The notes under the pieces: generated by a model
What the model was told of the DNA's origin: nothing
The model's input: the letters and a program-made list of their open reading frames with translations, nothing else
The model's database searches: none
Position numbers and translations under genes: made by a program
Origin: Serratia fonticola
GTDB lineage: Bacteria; Pseudomonadota; Gammaproteobacteria; Enterobacterales; Enterobacteriaceae
Length of the DNA stretch: 64,000 nt
Assembly (NCBI RefSeq): GCF_001006005.1
Contig: NZ_CP011254.1
Location: 5,208,001 to 5,272,000 of the forward strand
Reading direction: 5' to 3'
Shown here: positions 26,929-36,260 of the stretch, in pieces
Numbering within the stretch: the first letter of the stretch is position 1
Layout of the letters: each line of letters starts with the position of its first letter

Positions 26929-29900
26929 CTATGACAACGTCAACCCCTCAATCATGGCGTCCAGATCGAGCTCTTTCCCTTCACTGATAAAGGTGTAATG
27001 CCCGTTAAGAAAGATATGTTGCCAGGCTACGGGCGACATTCGTCTGAGAAGAGCAAGTCCCCGGGTGTTACCGATATCCTCATACTTCTGCAACAACCGC
27101 GACAACAGGGCGGAGTTATAATAAATAATAATGATGCTGAGAAGCCGCCCACACTGATTGCTGATTTCCAGCTCAACATCATTCTGTCCGGTCAGCTCTT
27201 TTTTGCCACCAACCTGCGCGATCGCTGAACGAAGCTGATGCCAGGACTCAATGCGATTTTGAGACCGGTGACTGTTTCTGGCCACCTGCGGGTTACGAAG
27301 ATACCGGAGGATGTAAAGACTACGGATCAGTTTATCGAACTCAAACAAGGCCTTCCTTGTCGGATTTTCCGCTGAATAGGTACACAATTTGCGGATCAGG
27401 GCACCCTGAGTTATTTCTTTCATCCCCAGAGTGGCGACAATCTGGTCCAGGTGCGGTTTTTCATCGATGATAACTTGCTGATTTATCTGACCTACAGGCT
27501 GGATAAGACATTTTTTATAACGCTCCGGATCGCCCGCGCAGTATAGCTCTTTCAGCATGTCCTCTGTCGAGGTAAAGCGGGGTTCGAAACGCAGCCCGAA
27601 CCAGTGAAGAATGGCAAAATTAGCCCGGTTAATACTGTGCATGTCACCGGTTATCGCTGTTGGTACAATCCCGCTGGTATTTCTGTACCAGATATCGAAA
27701 ACGTGATGTGCTTCATACTCATGCGCGCCGATGAGATAACCATTTAGTGGAATATGGTTGCACAGCAGAGTGTAGGCCACCACGCCCTTCCCAAGTCCAA
27801 AATATTTTTTTGATGCCCGGGCTTTGATCGTCGGACGTTCGACGCTGAATTTTTGTCCATCGACAGCGCCATACAGTTCCCCCAGCTCCTGTGAGTAATA
27901 TGGGAAGACAGGAAGCGTCTTAATTCCGTCGCCAATACAGTCACATGCAGCCTTCAGTGTGGAAAGACGCAGATATTGCTCGTAGGAATCGTTGAGCGCA
28001 TGGTAGGGAATATCACTGGTCTGGGACATCGTCAGATTACCGTGATTCATGGCCTGTGCCATTATTACCGCCATCAGACTGTCTGCATCAGCCCCCGTTT
28101 TTACATACAGCGGTTGTAGCGGCGTCAGTGCCGACAGAAACTGACACCGCTGATTAACGAAGCGAAAAATATCCGCCAGTTCACACAGGGGCAACTGTGA
28201 ATAAAAATCCGTCACACTGTCCGATTGCCCGGTCGTGTCCGACTTACGCCAGCTAAGTCTCTGTGTATCATGATCAAATTCCAGATGTGACAACTTACCC
28301 TGCTTAAGCTCCCTGTTGAACACTATCCACTGTTCATGCAGTTCGCGGGTCAGTTCATCCAGCTGCTGTTCGACTGGGGTACGTAAAAACGGGATATCCA
28401 TCTGGGCCAGAATGTCGGCTTTTTCCTCTACGGAAACCAGCTCATCTGAAAGGTGGCGGTGCTGCAGGCTGTCATCAAGATAAAGCTCTCCCGCCTCAAG
28501 TCGCTTTCTTATTTGTCGGTACAACCAGAATTCATAACGGTTAGCATGAAGCCCGGTTGGCGTATCGTTTTCATCAACGCTCAGTAACCAGGTTCGCAGT
28601 CGTGGCGGGAGCGTAGCCGGTGGGCATTCTGCCAGCGGCCGCTGCGTCAACCGCAACTGCCTTGAGAACGTCGCCCTGACCCATGCCAGCGCAGCAAGCC
28701 AGGGGCATTCAGGCGTCACGCTGGAAAAGTTCAGAGTACAAAAGAGCGGGCGTAAATGGCGTCGTATATGAGCAGTCTGAGTGTCAACCGCCTCCCATCG
28801 TCGGGCCATCCGGCTGGCAGGTTTAATCCGCATTCGCTGCGCGGTGTTCTGCAGGACCTCCCGGGGCATGATTTTCCAGGCCCTCTGGCGCACATCTCCA
28901 AAGGGGATGCTGTCCATCACATCGTCATCGACAAACAGGGATAACAGACGGCCGACTTTATTGTTCTCCTGTTGCCGCTGCAGAACATCTGCTTCAAAGT
29001 TTTTTCTGGCCTCTTCCTTGCAGCGCTCTTCTGTCAGCTTCATGTGCCACATCATGGCGCTGGTGAGATTATCTGACAGTTGCCGGTAGCGAAGCCAGAT
29101 ATAGCACATCATATACAACCAGGTTTGCTCTGTTTTGAGGTTCCGCAGATCGTGGATGGTATAAAAGTTGACCAGACTGGCGAAGTACAGCAAATTTTGT
29201 TGCGAGATCCCGAGTTCGGGCAGCAACTGTCGCGCCTTCTGATATATCGGTTCCAGCTGGTTTCGTTTCTCCCTTTCCCTGGACATTTGTCGCCATCGAA
29301 AATCTTTCGCCTCCTGTTTCAACACGGCCAGCCCGGACAGTGCATCATCTTTTTTCAGGAGTGAATTCAGTGCGCTCTGTGTTTCTGTATCGAGGAAAGA
29401 CAACAGTATGTCCGCCAGGCGCTGTCGTTCCGTTGACAGCGCCTTACTGATGATTTTCTGAAGCGTGGAATAGCCCGGCCGGACGATTTTATTTTCATTC
29501 AGCCAGCAGATAAGTTCAGTGGCAACGAATCCAGGGGTAATATCACGACGCACAATCTGTGCTGCGCGGGCATCGAGCTGCGGGCTAACGGAGCCGGACC
29601 ACTGATGATACCCGAAGAAGTCGGTAATAAGCTTACGCTGGACATAATATTCATGATCGGTAATGGTTTTGTCGGTGAGGGATATTTCACGAAAGTAACG
29701 CTGAACCACAAAATCGAAATCACTTTCCACGTCCTTCGGTGAAAAACGAAAGAAGGCGTGTTTGGCCCTGAAATAACCCGTCTGCAGGATGCAATAAATC
29801 TGCGCCAGTATTCCGGGGCGGCTGGTTGCCAGCGTCAGCTCCTCTGTCGTGAGCGACAAATACTCCAGCTGCTGGCCTTCATCAAAGTCAGGCAGGCCAT

Positions 29901-29970
29901 ACAACGCGAATTTTTCTGCATCCGTTAAAACAGAGAGTCTTTTGCCTTTATCTTTACGGCGGGATGTCAT
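26929..29970 (-). CDS. tnpA: Tn3-family transposase TnpA
   Basis: The 1,013-residue enzyme is full length for the family. It has the N-terminal DUF4158-like DNA-binding part (LTDAEKFALYGLPDFDEGQQLEYLSLT) and the DDE domain: Asp in LYGAVDGQKF, Asp in TAITGDMHSINRANFAILHWFG, Glu in QNRIESWHQLRSAI. It acts on the 26888/32476 inverted ends to give cointegrates, later split by the resolvase. The stop is about 40 bp inside the left end. Divergent from the resolvase gene, with a res site expected in the 149-bp gap. Confidence 0.95.
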   Translation of the reverse strand: MTSRRKDKGKRLSVLTDAEKFALYGLPDFDEGQQLEYLSLTTEELTLATSRPGILAQIYCILQTGYFRAKHAFFRFSPKDVESDFDFVVQRYFREISLTDKTITDHEYYVQRKLITDFFGYHQWSGSVSPQLDARAAQIVRRDITPGFVATELICWLNENKIVRPGYSTLQKIISKALSTERQRLADILLSFLDTETQSALNSLLKKDDALSGLAVLKQEAKDFRWRQMSREREKRNQLEPIYQKARQLLPELGISQQNLLYFASLVNFYTIHDLRNLKTEQTWLYMMCYIWLRYRQLSDNLTSAMMWHMKLTEERCKEEARKNFEADVLQRQQENNKVGRLLSLFVDDDVMDSIPFGDVRQRAWKIMPREVLQNTAQRMRIKPASRMARRWEAVDTQTAHIRRHLRPLFCTLNFSSVTPECPWLAALAWVRATFSRQLRLTQRPLAECPPATLPPRLRTWLLSVDENDTPTGLHANRYEFWLYRQIRKRLEAGELYLDDSLQHRHLSDELVSVEEKADILAQMDIPFLRTPVEQQLDELTRELHEQWIVFNRELKQGKLSHLEFDHDTQRLSWRKSDTTGQSDSVTDFYSQLPLCELADIFRFVNQRCQFLSALTPLQPLYVKTGADADSLMAVIMAQAMNHGNLTMSQTSDIPYHALNDSYEQYLRLSTLKAACDCIGDGIKTLPVFPYYSQELGELYGAVDGQKFSVERPTIKARASKKYFGLGKGVVAYTLLCNHIPLNGYLIGAHEYEAHHVFDIWYRNTSGIVPTAITGDMHSINRANFAILHWFGLRFEPRFTSTEDMLKELYCAGDPERYKKCLIQPVGQINQQVIIDEKPHLDQIVATLGMKEITQGALIRKLCTYSAENPTRKALFEFDKLIRSLYILRYLRNPQVARNSHRSQNRIESWHQLRSAIAQVGGKKELTGQNDVELEISNQCGRLLSIIIIYYNSALLSRLLQKYEDIGNTRGLALLRRMSPVAWQHIFLNGHYTFISEGKELDLDAMIEGLTLS

Positions 29971-30119
29971 CCTGACCTCACACTGGATATGTCCGTAAGA
30001 GGATCGTTCTGCGGACGGTAAAAATTAATTTTGCGCTTCGGAGAAAATCACTGCTGACGTTGTCTCATATAACTGGTACGGTATCAATCTCTTTGACGGC
30101 CCCTTATACGTACATATTT
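29971..30119. promoter_or_regulatory. Probable res site between tnpA and the resolvase gene
   Basis: The gap between divergent tnpA and resolvase genes normally holds the resolution site and both promoters. It contains AT-rich arms such as CTTATACGTACATATTTA (30102-30119). Individual res subsites were not assigned. Confidence 0.5.
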
Positions 30120-30713
30120 ATGACAGAAATACGCATTGGCTATGCCCGGTGCTCTACTGATAAGCAGGATTTGACCGCCCAGCAGGAGGCGCTGGTGAAA
30201 CTCGGTGTTTCTCCGGATCGGATTTATACCGATAAGGGGTTGACCGGCTCAAATCGCCAGCGGCCCGGTCTGGATCAGGCTCTGGCGGCCGTTCGGCAGG
30301 GAGACACGCTGGTCGTACCAAAACTGGACAGGCTGGCCCGGTCAGTTCCGGATGCGCGGGAAATTGCGGATGCATTACAGGCCAGAGGTGTGAAGCTGGC
30401 GCTGGGAGCCAGCCTCTACGATCCGGAAGACCCGGTGGGGAAAATGTTCTTCAACGTGCTGGCGACTTTCGCGGAATTTGAAGGCGACCTGATACGTCTG
30501 CGTACCCGGGAAGGCATGGCTATTGCACGGGCGAAAGGGAAATTACGGGGGAAACAACCAAAGTTGTCTGAGAAACAACAGAAGGAGCTGTACCGGATGC
30601 ATGAAACCGGGCAGTACTCGATTAGCGACCTGGCTGAATTGTTTTCAGTGTCACGGCCAACAGTATACCGGACGTTAATGCGGAGCCGAACACTACCGGA
30701 AGGAAGTAAATAA
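30120..30713 (+). CDS. tnpR: Serine resolvase (TnpR-like)
   Basis: From ATG 30120 the 197-residue protein begins MTEIRIGYARCSTDKQDLTAQ, with the catalytic Ser of the resolvase/invertase family in YARCSTD. LVVPKLDRLARS and EFEGDLIRLRTREGMAIARAKGK follow, then a C-terminal helix-turn-helix (YSISDLAELFSVSRPTVYRTL). It resolves cointegrates of the surrounding Tn3-family transposon. A longer in-frame reading to 30060 would include the res region and is less likely. Confidence 0.93.
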   Translation: MTEIRIGYARCSTDKQDLTAQQEALVKLGVSPDRIYTDKGLTGSNRQRPGLDQALAAVRQGDTLVVPKLDRLARSVPDAREIADALQARGVKLALGASLYDPEDPVGKMFFNVLATFAEFEGDLIRLRTREGMAIARAKGKLRGKQPKLSEKQQKELYRMHETGQYSISDLAELFSVSRPTVYRTLMRSRTLPEGSK

Positions 30714-30791
30714 GCGAAAGAGTTGTTAATTGAAAGTAATAAAGGCACAGATATATAATTAAGTAATTTTTACATGGACCAGGACTTAATC

Positions 30792-32117
30792 ATGCCAGTA
30801 TCAGCGTTGCAGCACAGATTTACAGCCGGAGCTTATCAGAATAAACTTCACGATAATATCAGGGGAAGCTCCACAACACAGGCTCAGGGCATAAACCCGG
30901 TCCGCTCTGCCATCCCGGATGAAATACACCATTTAGGAAGCAGTATTAACAGAGCAGTCAATTCTCACGAAGAACTGAGCAGACCATCTTACCAGACTAC
31001 ATCTCCGCGACAGGGCATAGCCGCACCGTTGTTGATGCTGTTGAGCCAGGTAAGGCTTGATGGTATCCCTGTTTCATCAACAACTGATATCCCCGCATTC
31101 ACCTCTGAGAGAAGCGTGTCCCCCTCAGTTTCCCGAAATACAGCGTATTCAGATAACAGTAACACGGGCTTCAGTGCCATGCTAAGTCCAGTTGCGAATG
31201 CACTGTATGAAACAGGTTCGTTTATAACCCGGAATGACCCTCTGAGGTTTCCGGTTGCGGACGCAGCACCACTTTGCTCTGGATCACATTTACCTGATGA
31301 TTTTGTAACCTTTTTAAATTCCAATGGCATTAATGTTGTTGCCAGAGGGCTTGAGCAACTTAAATGTATTGAGCATGATAAATATGAATTTTTTAAAGGA
31401 GTGTCATTTAACGCCATGAATTTGTTGGATTCAGCAATAAAACAATTAGAAGATAAAAGAAATAATGAACTGGACAACCACCTAAGATATTACGGCATTG
31501 TCGATGTCGATGATGTTAAACCAAGACTGGCCTCCATCTACAAAAAAATAAAATATGAAATAGGAGAAGTCTTAAAAAATAAAAGAGATACTATATATTA
31601 TGGATATGGCTCTATGACCGAGACAGCTGCTACTGATGCATTGGTAAAAATAAACGATAAGGACAGAAGGATTTTGCTGACGGATAATTTTTTTGCAAAA
31701 TGCACAGTTAACGCTATTAATATTCTAATTCATGAAATGAGTCATTTTCATACTAAGCTTGATTTATTTCAGGTTATAAAGCAGAAATCTTGTCTGGATA
31801 AAACAAACGGAGATGAAATTCCTATTCATGTGCAACTTGATGATTCACATGATTTTTATACTCATTCAATCCGTCCTTTGAAAGAGGAAAATATAGTTAC
31901 AGATGGACATATTAAGTTTGCTTATAACATGAATATAAAAGAGTTTGTTGATACATTTAATACTAACAAAACTGTTAGGGAAGAGGCGATTTTTATAAAT
32001 GCTGACACAATAAGTAACTTAGCTATTGCCATTGGGAATTATGGTTTTAAGCGAGACAATGTCATGCCTTTGTTGGATACATCGGAGTTTAAAACTGGGA
32101 AACCAATAGAATCTTAG
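30792..32117 (+). CDS. Effector-like protein: shared leader plus HExxH metalloprotease-type domain
   Basis: A 441-residue passenger of the Tn3 transposon. Residues 1 to about 150 (MPVSALQHRFTAGAYQNKLH onward, Ser/Thr/Asn-rich, disordered-looking) are nearly identical to the leader of the toxin at 32952-36260. The C-terminal domain has NILIHEMSHFHTKLD with HEMSH at about 314-318, a zinc-peptidase signature similar in style to M35-like or NleD-like enzymes; the third zinc ligand is not assigned. No Sec signal. AGGA at 30780-30783 favours ATG 30792; ATG 30774 is in frame. I infer a secreted (possibly type III) effector. GC is clearly lower in the C-terminal half. Confidence 0.65.
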   Translation: MPVSALQHRFTAGAYQNKLHDNIRGSSTTQAQGINPVRSAIPDEIHHLGSSINRAVNSHEELSRPSYQTTSPRQGIAAPLLMLLSQVRLDGIPVSSTTDIPAFTSERSVSPSVSRNTAYSDNSNTGFSAMLSPVANALYETGSFITRNDPLRFPVADAAPLCSGSHLPDDFVTFLNSNGINVVARGLEQLKCIEHDKYEFFKGVSFNAMNLLDSAIKQLEDKRNNELDNHLRYYGIVDVDDVKPRLASIYKKIKYEIGEVLKNKRDTIYYGYGSMTETAATDALVKINDKDRRILLTDNFFAKCTVNAINILIHEMSHFHTKLDLFQVIKQKSCLDKTNGDEIPIHVQLDDSHDFYTHSIRPLKEENIVTDGHIKFAYNMNIKEFVDTFNTNKTVREEAIFINADTISNLAIAIGNYGFKRDNVMPLLDTSEFKTGKPIES

Positions 32118-32129
32118 GTCTCATGGTGC

Positions 32130-32166
32130 TGGGGTCAGACGTTCAGTGGAACGAAAATCACGTTAA
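32130..32166 (+). repeat. Relic of a Tn1/Tn3-type 38-bp inverted repeat inside the transposon
   Basis: The 37 bases starting GGGGTCAGACGTTCAGTGG and ending CACGTTAAG match the classic Tn3 terminal repeat (GGGGTCTGACGCTCAGTGG ... CACGTTAAG) at nearly every position. It starts 12 bp after the passenger effector stop and points away from the gene. It does not match the ends of the transposon it now sits in. Confidence 0.8.
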
Positions 32167-32444
32167 GGTTTTTTTGTACGCCGGAACCCCAGAAAATTTC
32201 GTCACCAAAGCTAAAGACCATATGATTTGCATGACGTTGAATAAGTTACGGATTATGTGATAAGTTTCAGCGTTAAAATCGTTGTTTTAATGATTGCCAC
32301 TCAACCGGTCGTTTACGTGACAATCCCCGCCGTTACTGGTTGCGAAAAAATCAGGGGTTCCTGCGTACAACCCCTGATTCCGACTGCCGGAGTGGATCAG
32401 GATTTCGGTTCCTGCGTGGATCCCAAAAAGCTGTAGCGCTCTCA
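32167..32444. other. Noncoding right arm of the Tn3 transposon with a second end-like sequence
   Basis: No gene is seen. At 32354-32376 the hairpin CAGGGGTT...AACCCCTG contains GGTTCCTGCGTACAACCCC, which differs from the true right end (GGTTCCCGCTTACAACCCC) at only two positions. This looks like an older transposon end about 100 bp inside the current one. Confidence 0.55.
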
Positions 32445-32476
32445 CAAAATTTTGGCGGGTTCCCGCTTACAACCCC

Positions 32477-32873
32477 ATACTGCAGGACAAACCGTCGACT
32501 TCCTGCTGACCGCCAGACGGGACGCCGCCGCTGCGTTGCGTTTCTTTCGCAAGGCCATTCGTCATCACGATGAACCAGAGGGGGTGACTATCGATAAAAG
32601 TGGCGCCAACACGGCCGCCCTGACCACACTCAACGCCAGCAAACCGAAAGGATGACCATCAGGCAGAGCAAGTACCTGAACAATCTGGTTGAGCAGGATC
32701 ACCGGAATATCAAACGCCGAATACGGCCGATGCTGGGATTTAAGTCGTTCCGGCGGGCACAAGCAATTCTGTCCGGTATTGAGCTGGTTCATATGATACG
32801 TAAAGGGCAATATCAGCATTCCACTGGCGCGCATTTATCCCCGTCGGAACAATTTTATTTGTTGGCTGCCTAA
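32477..32873 (+). pseudogene. IS6-family transposase, C-terminal fragment with frameshift
   Basis: Resumes at the duplicated [53 protein letters not shown], then a frameshift after ASKPKG near 32650, then IRQSKYLNNLVEQDHRNIKRRIRPMLGFKSFRRAQAILSGIELVHMIRKGQ. It carries the remaining catalytic residues of the split transposase (second Asp in TIDKSG, Glu in VEQDHR). It was already broken or later decayed. Confidence 0.9.
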
Positions 32874-32951
32874 AAAACCGGCAGCGCAACTTTTGCTGAC
32901 TCTGCTCTGTTAATGTGACAGAACCATTGAGTTTCCTAACCATGAACCGTT

Positions 32952-35900
32952 TTACTTAATGTAAATCACACTTTCCTTTTCTGCCTGACTTAAAGAGGAC
33001 TCCAAGACCTCCTCCAATTCTATCTTGCGTGAATTATTGTCTTTATTTTTAACCCTGAAGTATTGATGGTCTTCAATCAACACTTCGGCTTCATCATGTT
33101 TTCCAGTAAGCATGGAAATAGGGTGACCAGACTCCTTTATGTTTATTTCAAAAATAACCCTATCCTTGCCCTGAGCAAACAATTTAGCTACTTCACGATC
33201 TACTGTAGTTGACATAAATGGTTTATTTGATACTACACATCCAGGACTCAATGAATCATTTATATTTTCTGCTAAAGAACCTCCATGATAAACCAAACCT
33301 TCATAAGGGGGTATTTTTTTCAATCCTGATCTAATAGAGGAAATGGTTTCAACCAAGCTCTCACGAATACTGACTGTGACATAAGGATCCGGCATGTCAT
33401 CATGTAAAAACGCATTAACATCACCCGAGTACATTCTTCCATAAGCTCTGATAGCGTCACATTCCTCACCAACAAGGGTATCATATAGAGAGCGGCCATC
33501 TTGATAATTATAAAATTCAGCAGCAGCTCTGGATATATGAAGACCAAACATGGTATCTCTTGTTTTCATATCATGCCTTCCCTCATCCGTTGCTGGATAG
33601 ATTACTCCATTCTCACTACTAATTACTTCTGAAATTAAGTTTTCTTTTTTGATGGATTTTGAATAAATTGAGATAGTATTGTGTTCACGGTTGATTCTAA
33701 AGAAACGGTCTTTCCTTCTAATATAATACTCCCTAGAACCAGCTTTTGAAAACACCCGATACAATCCCTTTACCGGGAGTATATTCTTTTCATTAATAAC
33801 CTGAAGCCCTTTATCTAAATTCGCATCCAATACGTTATTAATTAGTGGCGAATTCACAAAGCCTTTATCACTACCAAGATATTTTTTTGCATCCAAAAAA
33901 CGTTTGTACGCTTTCGTTCCCTCTAAAGGAAATATTCCTTTAAGCTTATAATTTAAATGAGAAATATCAGTAAGCCACACAAGGTATGTGCCTTTGCTAT
34001 CAACAGGTGCTTCCTCAGGTTTTGTTATATAAACAGATAGAGTTGTTTCATCTTTATCAATAATTCTAAAATAATACTCCTTGTGCTTTAAGTATAAATA
34101 ATCATTTTCTGTCCCTCTGTATATATGTTCATTTATTTTTAAAAAACGAAGACTGCTTTCTTCAGCAGAAATAGCTCTGCTAGTATACTCATCAAATATA
34201 CTCAGATCTGGTTTGTCATTAAAGCCTGGATTCTGCCACTCTGCGCATGTTTTACTTGAACCCGCACCCCTTTTAACTCTGTAGCATCCATTTTCCGGGT
34301 CATAAACCATATCGTCTTCATCAATATTATCAGTATCCTCCCAATCTTCACCCTGTACTTCAATTCCTTCTTCGTTTAAGATTTCTGTATATTTCATATC
34401 TCCACTATCAATACCTGACTTGACTGTTTCTATGAAAGGATGCCCCTCCAAATCAGGGAATTTCATCACTCTATCCATTACCACCATTGAGGCAATATTA
34501 ATCAAATCTGATTTTATTTTACTCCATTCATTTTGTTGTTCTCCATAAGTGTCAGCCTCTATCGCATGTTCAATATGTATTGCTAATGACAAAAATGGAG
34601 ACACTGGATTAGCTATGACATTTGAAGCATCGATCATATCCTCCCACATATCTCGGGTGACCTCAGCATCTGACTTCACCAGTGAATCAAGGTCGGAAAG
34701 AGCTTTATCTTTTATTTGATTATGCAGATAATCAAAAAAATTCTCAGGAGATACTGGCGTAGATCTTATTGCTATCTTATCATAATAATCATTGTTTTCA
34801 TCAATTGATTTAAGCCACTCATCCACTCCATAGTAAAACATTCCGTCCTGTCTTTCAGCTATAGTAAAATGAGACGCAATCATATCTCGATGTTGTTTGC
34901 TATTACAGGCATTCGTTATCCATGACTGCATATCAAAATATGATCGGAATGACATAAATTTAAAATCACTTTGAGGAAAATAAAGCGTTACACATCTGCT
35001 GTCATTATTCTTAAAGACGAAGGCATTAGCAGAATTATATCCATCGATATCGAAAAGCGTTACACTGACATTGGTGTCATTTAGTACCCCAATGCCGTTT
35101 AAAATATCTTTTACGGATGTTTTATCAATGCCGCTGATATCAAGATCATTGACCACATCAATAAAGTATTTTTTTATTAGCATGCCTTTATTGTTATTGA
35201 GTGTGTCTGTTATGTTTTTTTTGGCGAAATTGTAAAAATCCATATCCCAAACCAGATTAATAAATTGAGTTGGTTTTATGCTTATTGCATCTCGCGAATT
35301 ATATTCGATGTTATTTTCAAGATCTGAACTGTAAATCCCACACATTGCATTCATATCAACAAGATTATTTTGTATACTCGAGTCAAAATTTGAAAACACC
35401 CACCCAGTTAATGTGTTGCTTACTTTAGGGTCGGTTTGTATTTTCTCTCCGTTTTCATATATCACTCCATTAAAAAGAATGAATTTAAATTCATCGGGGT
35501 CAATTTCCAAATGGAATCGTTCTTTTATTTTTTCTCTAAGGATGTTTCTGGCGAGATCTTTCAATCCAGGATTTTTTGATTTATAATCATCATAAAATTC
35601 CCCTAGTGCCTTTTGACCGTTATCTATAAAGTTTGCCCATTTCGTTTTTTCCGTAAAGCTGTAATAGTTTTTGTCTGAATCAACACTGTCACCAACAGAT
35701 GTTGGTGACAGTGTTTGACTTACAACGTCATCCTGAATTTCATACGTACCGTTTTTTTCTGGTGTAGATACAATAAGTACAGGCACTGCATCCGCCGCCG
35801 GAAACGTCAGGGGGTCATGCAGGGCTATAAACTCACCTGCTTCATACAGTGTATTTTCAACCGAACTCAGTATGGCACTGAAGCCACTACCGCTGTTATC

Positions 35901-36260
35901 TGAATGCGGTGCATTTCGGGAAACTGAAGGGAACACGCTTCTCTCAGAGGTGAATGCGGAGATATCAGTTGTTGATGAAATCGGGATACCATCAAGTCTG
36001 ACCTGGCTCAACAGCATCAACAGCGGTGCGCCTATGCCCTGTCTCGGAGATGTAATCTGGTACGATGGTCTGCTCAGCTCTTCGTTAGAACTAACTACTC
36101 TATTAATGCAGCTTCCTAAATGGTGTATTTCATCCGGGATGGCAGAATGGTCTGAGTTTAGGCTTTGAGCCTGTGTTGTATAGCTTTCCCTGATATTATT
36201 GTGAAGCTTATTCTGATAAGCTCCGGCTGAAACTCTGTGCTGCAACGCTGATACTGGCAT
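32952..36260 (-). CDS. Large modular toxin/effector with C-terminal ADP-ribosyltransferase-like domain
   Basis: From ATG 36260 (AGGA eight bases ahead) the product has 1,102 residues. Residues 1 to about 150 are the leader shared with 30792-32117. The middle (about 180-700) resembles dermonecrotic-toxin-type effector regions (NVSVTLFDIDGYNSANAFVFKN, SFLSLAIHIEH-like helices). The C-terminus looks like an ADP-ribosyltransferase: AIRAYGRMYSGDVNAFL, GLVYHGGSL (about 990), PFMSTTVDREVAKLF, and DEAEVLIEDHQYFRV with the E-x-E pattern (about 1057). The first catalytic position is His instead of Arg (YHG, not YRG). No Sec signal. Low GC. Probably a translocated virulence protein; the delivery route is unknown. 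Confidence 0.65.
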   Translation of the reverse strand: MPVSALQHRVSAGAYQNKLHNNIRESYTTQAQSLNSDHSAIPDEIHHLGSCINRVVSSNEELSRPSYQITSPRQGIGAPLLMLLSQVRLDGIPISSTTDISAFTSERSVFPSVSRNAPHSDNSGSGFSAILSSVENTLYEAGEFIALHDPLTFPAADAVPVLIVSTPEKNGTYEIQDDVVSQTLSPTSVGDSVDSDKNYYSFTEKTKWANFIDNGQKALGEFYDDYKSKNPGLKDLARNILREKIKERFHLEIDPDEFKFILFNGVIYENGEKIQTDPKVSNTLTGWVFSNFDSSIQNNLVDMNAMCGIYSSDLENNIEYNSRDAISIKPTQFINLVWDMDFYNFAKKNITDTLNNNKGMLIKKYFIDVVNDLDISGIDKTSVKDILNGIGVLNDTNVSVTLFDIDGYNSANAFVFKNNDSRCVTLYFPQSDFKFMSFRSYFDMQSWITNACNSKQHRDMIASHFTIAERQDGMFYYGVDEWLKSIDENNDYYDKIAIRSTPVSPENFFDYLHNQIKDKALSDLDSLVKSDAEVTRDMWEDMIDASNVIANPVSPFLSLAIHIEHAIEADTYGEQQNEWSKIKSDLINIASMVVMDRVMKFPDLEGHPFIETVKSGIDSGDMKYTEILNEEGIEVQGEDWEDTDNIDEDDMVYDPENGCYRVKRGAGSSKTCAEWQNPGFNDKPDLSIFDEYTSRAISAEESSLRFLKINEHIYRGTENDYLYLKHKEYYFRIIDKDETTLSVYITKPEEAPVDSKGTYLVWLTDISHLNYKLKGIFPLEGTKAYKRFLDAKKYLGSDKGFVNSPLINNVLDANLDKGLQVINEKNILPVKGLYRVFSKAGSREYYIRRKDRFFRINREHNTISIYSKSIKKENLISEVISSENGVIYPATDEGRHDMKTRDTMFGLHISRAAAEFYNYQDGRSLYDTLVGEECDAIRAYGRMYSGDVNAFLHDDMPDPYVTVSIRESLVETISSIRSGLKKIPPYEGLVYHGGSLAENINDSLSPGCVVSNKPFMSTTVDREVAKLFAQGKDRVIFEINIKESGHPISMLTGKHDEAEVLIEDHQYFRVKNKDNNSRKIELEEVLESSLSQAEKESVIYIK

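Larger units (their letters stand above)
26888..32476 (-). mobile_element. Complete Tn3-family transposon with a metalloprotease-effector passenger (5,589 bp)
   Basis: Inverted ends begin GGGGTTGTAAGCGGGAACCC (26888 on) and end as its complement at 32476, with at least 32 bp matching. A 5-bp target duplication ATACT flanks it (26883-26887 and 32477-32481), as expected for Tn3 transposition. It carries tnpA (minus), a divergent serine resolvase gene and, downstream of that, the effector-like gene 30792-32117. No antibiotic or metal resistance gene is present. The target was an IS6-family transposase gene. Confidence 0.93.
26530..32925 (+). mobile_element. IS6-family insertion sequence, interrupted by a Tn3-family transposon
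   Basis: Left end GGTTCTGTCGCATTAA at 26530-26545 pairs with right end TTAATGTGACAGAACC at 32910-32925. Removing the nested transposon and one 5-bp duplication leaves about 802 bp, the usual IS6 size. The transposase is split and frameshifted, so the element is dead. A perfect 19-bp inverted sequence (CATGGTTAGGAAACTCAAT) lies outside it at 26478-26496 and 32926-32944. Confidence 0.85.

Noticed and set aside
26998..27228. Short plus-strand frame at the end of tnpA
   Set aside because: Antisense to the conserved TnpA C-terminus; no independent support.
32130..32168. Resemblance to cloning-vector sequence (bla/ori flank), suggesting contamination
   Set aside because: The vector sequence itself derives from the Tn3 end. 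Only the terminal repeat matches, with several differences, and it is embedded in transposon DNA.
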